From an uncultured Clostridia bacterium (GTDB taxonomy: Bacteria > Bacillota > Clostridia > TANB77 > CAG-508), in NCBI GenBank assembly GCA_934119935.1, contig CAKOSX010000007.1, positions 3,579 to 67,578 on the forward strand: DNA of 64,000 bases, read 5' to 3'. Made by a program: the position numbers and the translations under genes. This document shows, piece by piece, positions 43,043-51,670 of this stretch. The first letter of the stretch is position 1, and each line of letters opens with the position of its first letter. The notes below the pieces were generated by a model. That model saw only the letters and a list, made by a program, of their open reading frames with translations. It did not search any database and had not been told where the DNA came from.

Positions 43043-43555
43043 ATGAAGAGATTTTTTGGCATGAAAAAATACATAATTATATTTTTATTTACAATACTCT
43101 TATCAGTTTTCGCAACTGTTGCATATGCGGCATATGTGAACTCGATTTTTGTACAATATAGTGCTACTTCTGGAGAGATGATATGTAATGCAAATGTCGA
43201 AAAAGACGAATCTTACATAATAAATGGCATCCCATATATAATTGTAACAGTAAAAAACTATGATGAAAATGATAATATAACATCTGTGGATGTAGAATTT
43301 AGTTTGACAATAAAGAACAAAGATGGAGAACATGGAACTTTTATATGGCAAAAAATAAATGAAGATGATAATAGTAAATATGATGAAGGAACCAGTACTT
43401 ATTTAGGACAAACGACAACAAATATTTATTCTTTTGGAAATGAAAAAAAGGAAGAAAAAAAGTTTAAAATATTTATCAAATCAGAACAATCGTCTCAAGA
43501 AGAACTAGATTTTGATGTTGAGCTGAATTCTACTCAAAAGGATATGCAACAATAA
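43043..43555 (+). CDS. Secreted protein with SipW-like signal region (4)
   Basis: 170 residues. Hydrophobic segment (about 9-26) then AYAAY at 27-31, the same position as in the neighbouring TasA-like proteins. The mature part is beta-rich (IINGIPYIIVTVKNYDEND, VDVEFSLTIKNKDG) and lacks the APGTSG turn, so it is only a distant member if it belongs to the family. AAGGAG lies just before the ATG. It lies between the frameshifted gene and the giant protein gene. Confidence 0.65.
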   Translation: MKRFFGMKKYIIIFLFTILLSVFATVAYAAYVNSIFVQYSATSGEMICNANVEKDESYIINGIPYIIVTVKNYDENDNITSVDVEFSLTIKNKDGEHGTFIWQKINEDDNSKYDEGTSTYLGQTTTNIYSFGNEKKEEKKFKIFIKSEQSSQEELDFDVELNSTQKDMQQ

Positions 43556-43607
43556 GTGTTAGAAAACAGATACAATTTGCATTATAAAAGAGAGGAAATA
43601 TTATAAA

Positions 43608-46600
43608 ATGAAGTTAAAAAACAAAATATGGCTTATTATAATTTTAGTTACTATAATTTTGTCATCAGTAACAATATCATATGCAAGATATGTTTTAAAT
43701 AAAACAATAGATGTAAAAATTTCCGTTCCACCAGTTGATGCAGGTTCTTTAGATGTGACAATAAAAAACAATGAAAATACATATGATATTTTAAATAAAG
43801 ACGAAAAAGTAACAATATCAAGCAAAGTTACTTTAACAAACGCCTATAATATTCCACTGGTTTCAGAATATGCTTGGACAACAACACCGACTGCTCCAAC
43901 CAACGAAGAATATATTGAATTTAATTTTGAAAAAAATGAAAGCGAGATATCGAAAAAAGATACTGGAATAGGAACATATTATTTATGGGTTAGAATTAAA
44001 TATACGTCAGAAATAGGAGAACAGAAAGAAATTGTTAAAACATCTAAGATGATAAGCGTACTACTAGGTGATATAAAAATTACTTTAAATGATGAATCTG
44101 AATTCTTAACTGGTGATGTTACAGCCAATATAAGTTATACTGGTGCATATCAATACAACACAATGGCGGGATATGGTAAAACAGAAGCTGAAGCTATTGC
44201 AAATGCAAGTTCGAGCACTGCAAATACTATAACAATAAAGTCGGAAGAGATAGACACCATTTATTATATATATGCGGTAGCAGAAAATTCATCAGGAAGA
44301 AAAATAACTAGTACAATAAAAATTGATAATATAGATAACATAAAGCCAACAATAAATGAAATAACGCCAAGTTTTGCAAGAGCAAAAATAAATATTTCAG
44401 ATAACAAATCTGGTATAAAAGAATATTGTGTAACAACAAGCAATACAGAACCGCAAAACTATTCTGATATATTAAATGAGACTACTAAAAATTTAGAAAC
44501 ATATATTAATAATTTAAAAACAGATACAGATTATTATTTATGGGTGAAGGACGGTGTTGGAAATGTTACTTCGCAGAAATTTAGAACCTTGAACTTAATT
44601 TATGAGACAACACCTAAATTAGAGGAATGGACAAATAGCAAAACTGTAATAAAATTCTGTGACTTAGGAGATGCAAAACTTAGTTATAGTTTGGGTGCAA
44701 GAACAAGTTATCCATATGACGAAATAAATGGAATTGAAATTTATGAAAATATATGTGTTAATTATGTATTGCAAGATGGTAGCAATAAAATAACTGGAAG
44801 TATTAATGTAAACAATATTGATAAAATTGCACCTGTTATTAATGTAATATCAGATTATGATAAATTAACCATAACAGCTACAGATGAAGGTTCTGGAATA
44901 ATCGGATATTTTGTAACAGATACTGAAGTGGCAGATATTACAAAAACAGATTTTTTAAGTGTTGATAACACCAATAAACTTGAATGCTATGTGACTCAAG
45001 ATTATTTAAAAAACAACTTGGTATACAATAAACAATATTATGTATATGTAAAAGATAAAGTTGGTAATATATCAAGAGGAGAAGTAATTTCTAAAATTGA
45101 TACTGAAAAGCCAAAAATAAATATAACGAATATTTCAAGCAATACTAACACTATTTCTGTAAGTGTGAATGCGGAAGATACTGAATCTGGACTTACTGGA
45201 AAGTACAAATATTACATAGGAACAGAGAGTGGAGTGTATGATAAAGAGCCAATAGAAATATTAGACACAAGATATACATTTCCAAATTTAGAGCATAATA
45301 AAACCTATTATATAAAAGTGGAAACTCAAGATGCTGCTGGAAGAATAGGCATGGCAGAAACATCAATAAAAACAAGTGAATTACTTGTAAATAATGATGA
45401 AGCAGAAATAGTTTTTTTAAATGCATTATGGACAAATAATACACAAACGGTAAATGTAAAAACAACAACTAACTATAAAATGAGATATCAAATTGTTAAA
45501 GAAGGTAGTGTATTGGAAAACTTAAACCAGTACTGGAGTGAACCTATTTCAAGTGGCACAAATATTACTGGATTAGAACATGGAGATGTATTATATGTAA
45601 AACTTTATGATGGAACAAATAGTTCTAGCAATTGGGCTACATATAATGTCATAAACAATATGAAAGCAAAATATCCAACATTAACAGAAGAACAAGTTCA
45701 AAAAATAACAATTGCAAACTTTAATATATTAACTTATTCTGTAAATAAAAATGAAATGCAAGTAAATACTTCATCACAAAATTCAAATGCTTTAACATAT
45801 AATTATTACATGAAAAATGTAAAAACAGATGAGTATAACCTTGTAATGACAACAAGTACATATGATGAAAAAGTGACTTTAAATTTACCACAAGAATATC
45901 AAATTTATAGTACTATATGTATTCAATTAAATAATAATGAACAAGGTACATTAACAAGAAGTATAAATAAAACTACAACTATAGCAAATGAAACAATTGA
46001 ACCTGGAGTATTTGCTGATGAAAACAAAACATATATTGATAAAGAATTTTTTACTGCGACAGTACCAAAAGGTTTTAAAGTATCCAGTGATAATCAAGAA
46101 AATATTGTTTCTACTGGATTAGTAATGCAAGATGAAAATAATAATGAATTTGTATGGATTCCAGTTCAAAACGCAATTTACAATAATACTGCAACTACAT
46201 TATCAACTGCAAAGTATTATACTCCTATGGTAAGATGTCAAAAGGAAAGTTTAAATTATTATGAAAAAATATATTATTCATATAATGGAAATGTTGCGAT
46301 TGGAAACTTAACGAATTTAGGATATAGAATTGGTGGTGGTAACTTCATGGAGCCAACACTTATTACAGGAAATGCAAAAGATAAATACACCTGGAATATA
46401 AAAAATCTAGTTGGTTTATCATTTGATGCAGATACAGCAATGTATGCAAATATATTAGGTTTTAATTCAACACAAGAATTTGGAGCTTATTTGAATTCGG
46501 AATACACAAAAATGATAACATCTGTAAATAAAAATGGAGGATTTTTAGTAGGTAGATATGAAACAACAATAGATAAATCGGGCATGATTGGATCAAAAAA

Positions 46601-49600
46601 AGGAGAAAATATTTTAAGCAATAAAAACTGGTATAATTTATACAAGGCTCAAAATAATAGACTAAATAACAACAATACATATTACAATTCAACAATAGTA
46701 AAATCATCTATGATAACAGGAAGCCAATATGATGCAATGCTTAACTTTATGCTACAAGGAAACGAAAGCTCAAAGGTTACATCTACCGAAAATTATGGAA
46801 ATAGAACGGGAAATATTGCTGTTGCAGGTAGTTATGAAGATGACAAAATAAGTAATGTTTACGATTTGATATCAAATGTATATGAAGAAACAGTTGAATC
46901 ATATTCTGCTTCGCAAAGAGTTGCAAGAAGTAGCGGATATTTTGCCAATACAGTAGGAAAATCAGCATCTGCTAAAACTTTGTTATCACCAAGTGATAAT
47001 TCAGAGGCATATGGCTCAAGAATGGCACTATATTTATTAGATGCTACTGATAAAACTCCACCAACATTCAATGTAGAAGTAACAGCAGGGGTTAATAACA
47101 TAAAGGTAGACATTACAGATGCGGAAGATGAAACTGGTATAGGAAAATATTATTATTCTATTTCATTATCTGGAGATGGAACTACATGGGAAGATGAAAT
47201 TATTACAACATCAAACACATATACATTTGAAAATTTACGTCAATCAAAATTGTATTATATAAGAGTAAAAGTATCTGATGAAGTAGGAAACGAAAGTGGA
47301 TATATAATAAAAGGTGTAATTACAAATTCTATGAATATTTCAAATGATGACCTATATATAAGAAGCTTTTATGGTAAAAATCCTAATTGTGTTGCAATTC
47401 TTGCCATGGGAGAAAATTATGAAAATTCAGGATTTAAAATTAAATACAAGGTTGTAGAAAAAGTGGAAGACCTGGATGATATAAATAATTTAAATTCTGG
47501 TACATGGATTATAGGAAATGTGGTTAGCAATTTATCAGATACAAATGTGATAATTGCAAAGCTAACAGATAGTAATGGGAATGAGCAAGAAGATTATTCA
47601 GTATTTTATTTAAAGGGCTATTCAGAAGAATTTTCAGAAATATATTCAAAAACAGATAAATACGAAGATGTGAATGGTGAAATTGCATATATTCCAAAAG
47701 GATTTAGTGTTGGAATATCGAGTGGTATAAATACAATTGAAAATGGTTTGGTAATTCAAGATGAAAATGAAAATCAATATGTATGGATTCCAGTTGAAAA
47801 TGCTGTAAAAAATGATAATAAAGAAATAACAGAAAATTATACTCCAATGGTTAAATATCAAAAAGGAAATAATAATAAATATTATGAAGGAATTTATTAT
47901 AATATTTTAGACAATGGTGCACTTTCATATAATTTAGGAAGCGGAGTAGGAAGTTCAAGTTACAGAGAGCCATCACTTGTAACAATTAATGTTAATGGTT
48001 CAGACGTGTATACATGGGATATAGAAAATACAATAATAAAAACCGAAAATAGGGATACTAGTAAAATGTTTTACAAGACAGCTGCAGGATACAACTCTGC
48101 AGAAGAATTTGGAAAACACATAAATGAAGAATATTATAATATGATTAATTCTGTAATTAAATATAAAGGTTTTTACATAGCAAGGTATGAAACAAGTGTA
48201 ACAGGTACGGATAAAACAGGTGTGGTTGTTAATTCTGTTCCAGATAAGACACCATATACGAGTAAGACTTGGTATTATATGAATTATTATCAAGACAGTA
48301 CAAGGTATAAATCAAATCCATATTACAAATCTACAAGTGTTGTATCAAGTATGATATGGAATTCTCAATACAATGCAATGGTAAATTGGATATATAGAGG
48401 AAAAAATAGCAAATTATTAACAGATAAAAACTTGGGATATCACAGTAAAGTTGCAAATACAGGAAAAACAGAAATGGATATTATAAATAATATATTTGAC
48501 CTAGCAGGTAATGTAACAGAAACTTCTATGGCGGTAAATACTAACTCATTTAAGGTTACAAGAGGTGGATGTTATGGAAAAAGTACAAATGCTGTAACAT
48601 ATCTAAACCAGGATGCTGGAACAATAAGTGCACAACATGGATCTAGACTTGCACTTTATATTGTAAACGAAGAAGACGATACAGCTCCTTATATATCTAA
48701 AAGAGAAGATGGAATAGATAGTGAAGGTAATAAAAAATATGTTGAGCCTTATGCAAAATCAAATAGCATAACTGTAAAGGTTACTGCATATGACCCAGAC
48801 AATAAAGATGGTACACTAGGTTCTGGAATATCAAAATATATATACAGTATTAGTAGTACTACTGATGCAAATGGAAACTATATTAATTATAAAGAATACG
48901 AAAACCACGGAAATACATATACTTTTTCGGGATTAAAGCAAAATACAACTTATGATATGAAAGTTACCGTTTATGACCATAGTGGAAAGAAATCACAAAT
49001 TGACATTGGAACAGTTACAACAATACCATATAAGATTGATAAATCGGAGGTATTTATAGATGCAATATATGGTACAAATGGGAAAGGAACTGTATACATA
49101 GATTTTGACGAATCCTTTAGTGAAATGGATAGTTATCATATAGAATATCAAATAGGTAAAAATGGAGCAAATTATAATGCAAATGGAAAATGGTTAAAAA
49201 CTTCTTTGAAAAATCCACAAACTGGTGTGCAAGTAAACAACTTGTCAATAGGTGATATTGTTTATGTAAGAGTAACTGATGGTATAAATGTATTATCAAT
49301 AGAAGAAAAAAGTGTTGATGAAAATGGAAACGAAACTATTATAGATTTAGGAACATCAATCTATACTTTTAATATAACACAATTGGAAGATTATTCTAGC
49401 ACATATGAGACTAAAACTGAATATGAAGATATAGATAAAAATAAGGCAACAATTCCGTCGGGATTTGCAGTAAACAATCTACATAAAGAAATAAAAGATG
49501 GATTGGTTATAAAAAGAATGAAAGACAATAATGGTAATGCAATAGAAAACGGAGACGAATTCGTGTGGGTACCTGTAAAAAATGCTGTATATGATGAAGC

Positions 49601-50468
49601 AAACAAGGAAAATATATTAGCAGATAGTCCAACAAGTACAAGTATGTATAAACCAATGGCTAGATTACAAGGAAAAAGCGAAACGACAAGTGAAAGTAAT
49701 TATGAAGGAATATTATATGATTATTCAATGAATAGTGAAACAGGTTCTTATGTGAAGTCTGTTAAATCTGTGTTAGGTATTTCAAAAACAAACAGAGAAA
49801 TAAGTTTAATAACTGGTAGTGAGACACAATTAGGTTGGCTTTACAAGAGTGGCAAGCTTTATGATGCTGTTGTTGCAAATTATAATAAAATACTGCATTT
49901 TAATAGTGTAAACGATTTTGGTACATATATGAATAATGAATACACAGAAATGGTTGAATCGGTAAAAAAGTATGGAGGATTTTGGATTGCTAGATATGAA
50001 ACTACAATAGCAGAAGATGGAGGAATTCATTCAGTAAGTGGTGCAAAACCATATACGGCTAACTGGTATAATATGTATTATTCTCAAGAAAGTGGTTTAA
50101 ATAGTAAGAATCCTTATTATAAAAATTCAGACGTTGTATCAACAATGGTTTTTGGCAGTCAATGGGATGCAATGCTTAACTGGGTACTTACAGGAAATGA
50201 TGCAAGCAAAATATTCAAGGTAATTGGAAACCATGAAGGAGCTGTTGGAACAACGGGAAAATATGGAAGTGATTACATAAATAATATATTTGATACAAGT
50301 TCCAATGTTAGAGATTTAACACAAGAAGCAAACAATAATGCACATAGAGTATACCGTGGAGGAACATATGGTACGAATGGAAATACAGTAACAAGTGAAC
50401 GTAATAACAGTGAACCAACATTGATAACAGGTATTATGGGAACACGCTTTACATTATATGTGAAGTAA
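43608..50468 (+). CDS. Giant surface protein with Ig/FN3-like repeats and three FGE-like (C-type-lectin-like) modules
   Basis: 2286 residues. The N-terminus has a membrane segment (about 6-24) and SYARY at 24-28, like the SipW substrates before it. Residues about 40-800 form beta-sandwich (Ig/FN3-like) repeats with TEKPKIN- and YYVYVKDKVGN-type motifs. Three modules of about 300-340 residues follow, at about 835-1145, 1350-1690 and 1937-2286; each starts GLV.(Q/K)...(F/Y)VW(I/V)PV and contains GGF...RYETT, a W/Q-Y/W-D/N-AM block, N-x-x-D and (M/L)ALY-type endings. This resembles the formylglycine-generating enzyme/sulfatase-modifying fold, related to C-type lectins; enzymatic Cys residues were not seen, so binding is likelier than catalysis. 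FN3-like spacers separate the modules. No LPXTG motif. Confidence 0.82.
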   Translation: MKLKNKIWLIIILVTIILSSVTISYARYVLNKTIDVKISVPPVDAGSLDVTIKNNENTYDILNKDEKVTISSKVTLTNAYNIPLVSEYAWTTTPTAPTNEEYIEFNFEKNESEISKKDTGIGTYYLWVRIKYTSEIGEQKEIVKTSKMISVLLGDIKITLNDESEFLTGDVTANISYTGAYQYNTMAGYGKTEAEAIANASSSTANTITIKSEEIDTIYYIYAVAENSSGRKITSTIKIDNIDNIKPTINEITPSFARAKINISDNKSGIKEYCVTTSNTEPQNYSDILNETTKNLETYINNLKTDTDYYLWVKDGVGNVTSQKFRTLNLIYETTPKLEEWTNSKTVIKFCDLGDAKLSYSLGARTSYPYDEINGIEIYENICVNYVLQDGSNKITGSINVNNIDKIAPVINVISDYDKLTITATDEGSGIIGYFVTDTEVADITKTDFLSVDNTNKLECYVTQDYLKNNLVYNKQYYVYVKDKVGNISRGEVISKIDTEKPKINITNISSNTNTISVSVNAEDTESGLTGKYKYYIGTESGVYDKEPIEILDTRYTFPNLEHNKTYYIKVETQDAAGRIGMAETSIKTSELLVNNDEAEIVFLNALWTNNTQTVNVKTTTNYKMRYQIVKEGSVLENLNQYWSEPISSGTNITGLEHGDVLYVKLYDGTNSSSNWATYNVINNMKAKYPTLTEEQVQKITIANFNILTYSVNKNEMQVNTSSQNSNALTYNYYMKNVKTDEYNLVMTTSTYDEKVTLNLPQEYQIYSTICIQLNNNEQGTLTRSINKTTTIANETIEPGVFADENKTYIDKEFFTATVPKGFKVSSDNQENIVSTGLVMQDENNNEFVWIPVQNAIYNNTATTLSTAKYYTPMVRCQKESLNYYEKIYYSYNGNVAIGNLTNLGYRIGGGNFMEPTLITGNAKDKYTWNIKNLVGLSFDADTAMYANILGFNSTQEFGAYLNSEYTKMITSVNKNGGFLVGRYETTIDKSGMIGSKKGENILSNKNWYNLYKAQNNRLNNNNTYYNSTIVKSSMITGSQYDAMLNFMLQGNESSKVTSTENYGNRTGNIAVAGSYEDDKISNVYDLISNVYEETVESYSASQRVARSSGYFANTVGKSASAKTLLSPSDNSEAYGSRMALYLLDATDKTPPTFNVEVTAGVNNIKVDITDAEDETGIGKYYYSISLSGDGTTWEDEIITTSNTYTFENLRQSKLYYIRVKVSDEVGNESGYIIKGVITNSMNISNDDLYIRSFYGKNPNCVAILAMGENYENSGFKIKYKVVEKVEDLDDINNLNSGTWIIGNVVSNLSDTNVIIAKLTDSNGNEQEDYSVFYLKGYSEEFSEIYSKTDKYEDVNGEIAYIPKGFSVGISSGINTIENGLVIQDENENQYVWIPVENAVKNDNKEITENYTPMVKYQKGNNNKYYEGIYYNILDNGALSYNLGSGVGSSSYREPSLVTINVNGSDVYTWDIENTIIKTENRDTSKMFYKTAAGYNSAEEFGKHINEEYYNMINSVIKYKGFYIARYETSVTGTDKTGVVVNSVPDKTPYTSKTWYYMNYYQDSTRYKSNPYYKSTSVVSSMIWNSQYNAMVNWIYRGKNSKLLTDKNLGYHSKVANTGKTEMDIINNIFDLAGNVTETSMAVNTNSFKVTRGGCYGKSTNAVTYLNQDAGTISAQHGSRLALYIVNEEDDTAPYISKREDGIDSEGNKKYVEPYAKSNSITVKVTAYDPDNKDGTLGSGISKYIYSISSTTDANGNYINYKEYENHGNTYTFSGLKQNTTYDMKVTVYDHSGKKSQIDIGTVTTIPYKIDKSEVFIDAIYGTNGKGTVYIDFDESFSEMDSYHIEYQIGKNGANYNANGKWLKTSLKNPQTGVQVNNLSIGDIVYVRVTDGINVLSIEEKSVDENGNETIIDLGTSIYTFNITQLEDYSSTYETKTEYEDIDKNKATIPSGFAVNNLHKEIKDGLVIKRMKDNNGNAIENGDEFVWVPVKNAVYDEANKENILADSPTSTSMYKPMARLQGKSETTSESNYEGILYDYSMNSETGSYVKSVKSVLGISKTNREISLITGSETQLGWLYKSGKLYDAVVANYNKILHFNSVNDFGTYMNNEYTEMVESVKKYGGFWIARYETTIAEDGGIHSVSGAKPYTANWYNMYYSQESGLNSKNPYYKNSDVVSTMVFGSQWDAMLNWVLTGNDASKIFKVIGNHEGAVGTTGKYGSDYINNIFDTSSNVRDLTQEANNNAHRVYRGGTYGTNGNTVTSERNNSEPTLITGIMGTRFTLYVK

Positions 50469-50564
50469 AATAATAAATAATTTAAATCATAGTTTTGTAT
50501 AGTGAAAAAAGTTGAATATATAAATTGAAAATTATGCTATTTAATTGCAAGGAGGACTTAAAAT

Positions 50565-51071
50565 TTGAAAGGAAAAAGACAAATAAAAAAAGAAAATAAT
50601 AAAAAATTGTACATCATTATTGCTATAATTTTTATAGTAATTGCAACTATATGTATAATAAATATTAATAAGAAAAAGCAATCGACTAATGATAATTTAA
50701 ACAATTCGAATGATGGAATAGCATTATATAATACAACTTTAGGTGAATATGTAAAGCAAACAGAAGATGGTATAAAGTTAAACACAAGTGACTTGGTAAA
50801 CTCAGACAAAATTCTTGGCAATTTAACAATTACAGATATTCAGCTAACATATAATTCTGGGATTACAAGCCTAACTGCAAAAGTTGTTAACAATTCTGAT
50901 ACAGAAACAGGTATTTCTACAATAACAGCAACCTTAATTGATAAAGATAAAAATGAAATATGCAAAGTAAAAGGTGTTATAAGAGCGCTTGGAATTGGTG
51001 AAACAGGAAAGCTAAATATTTCGATGTCTGGCAATTTTATAACAGCATATGATATAAAATTTTCAAATTAA
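50565..51071 (+). CDS. Membrane-anchored FxLYD-like protein
   Basis: 168 residues from a TTG start, set by AAGGAGG nine bases upstream. Basic N-terminus, one membrane segment (about 15-33), a Ser/Asn linker and a beta-sandwich domain (LGNLTITDIQL, NNSDTETGISTITATLIDKD, GIGETGKLNISMSGNF) of FxLYD/DUF3426 type. It closely resembles the minus-strand protein at 1566-2003 in architecture and motif order. It follows the giant protein gene by about 95 bases and may be part of the surface system; function unknown. Confidence 0.7.
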   Translation: MKGKRQIKKENNKKLYIIIAIIFIVIATICIININKKKQSTNDNLNNSNDGIALYNTTLGEYVKQTEDGIKLNTSDLVNSDKILGNLTITDIQLTYNSGITSLTAKVVNNSDTETGISTITATLIDKDKNEICKVKGVIRALGIGETGKLNISMSGNFITAYDIKFSN

Positions 51072-51164
51072 ATAAAACTAAAAACAAAAAATGAAAAGTT
51101 AATCATAAAAACAAAGAAAAAATCAAAAATTACTTGCATTCACAGTTAGTTTGTGGTAAATTAT

Positions 51165-51502
51165 TATGTAGAATTGAATAGAAAAAACTGTGAAGAGGAC
51201 AAGATAAATAAAACTAATTAACAGAGAGTCAAATGCATGCTGAGATTTTGATAAATTAAAGATTATTTATTATCACCTTGGAGTTGTTTATGTGAAAGAA
51301 TATTGTGAGAAATCCAATGTTAATATTTGAGTAATATAAATCGTAATATTGCGTTAAGATAAAATAAGAGAAAAGCTAAATACATCTTGTGTTGAAAAAA
51401 TCTAAATTATAGAAGATTATAATATTCAAACAAGAATATAAACTTTTAAATTAGGTGGTACCACGGAGTAAAATTCGTCCTATGTTAATAGGACGAATTT
51501 TT
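51165..51502 (+). promoter_or_regulatory. T-box leader of ileS
   Basis: The leader starts after a possible promoter (TTGCAT 51134-51139, TAAATT 51157-51162). AGAGAG in a stem I internal loop (51223-51228), a specifier-like ATC (51272-51274, Ile codon) followed by ACC and a GGAGTTG, the T-box sequence AGGTGGTACCACGG (51453-51466), and a terminator hairpin (51471-51481 with 51490-51500, then T run) can be seen. Uncharged tRNA-Ile would stabilise the antiterminator and switch on ileS. Confidence 0.9.
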
Positions 51503-51524
51503 GTTGCCAAAGACTAAGCTAAAC

Positions 51525-51557
51525 TTCGCCCAATAGGGACACCCCTTTTTGGACGAA
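51525..51557 (+). repeat. CGCCC/GGGCG palindromic element, copy A
   Basis: TTCGCCCAATAGGGAC then a CCCC-T5 block and GGACGAA. The arms are imperfect here (GGACG instead of GGGCG). It follows the T-box terminator and precedes copy B in inverted orientation. Confidence 0.7.
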
Positions 51558-51618
51558 AAATTGTAATAAATTATAAAAGTAGGTTTATAAAATGAAGCTA
51601 TTCTCTGGAAAATAAAAA

Positions 51619-51651
51619 TTCGCCCAAAGAAGGGCGTCCCTATTGGGCGAA
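51619..51651 (-). repeat. CGCCC/GGGCG palindromic element, copy B
   Basis: Reverse complement of the same element (TTCGCCCAAAGAAGGGCG, then TCCCTATTGGGCGAA). It ends only five bases before the AAAGGAG of ileS, so it may hide or expose that site. Confidence 0.75.
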
Positions 51652-51670
51652 AATGAAAGGAGTAATTTAT

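Noticed and set aside
43608..50468. Diversity-generating retroelement target: the lectin-like modules recall DGR variable proteins
   Set aside because: No reverse transcriptase gene or template repeat is visible in the window, and the modules end without an obvious adenine-biased variable repeat.
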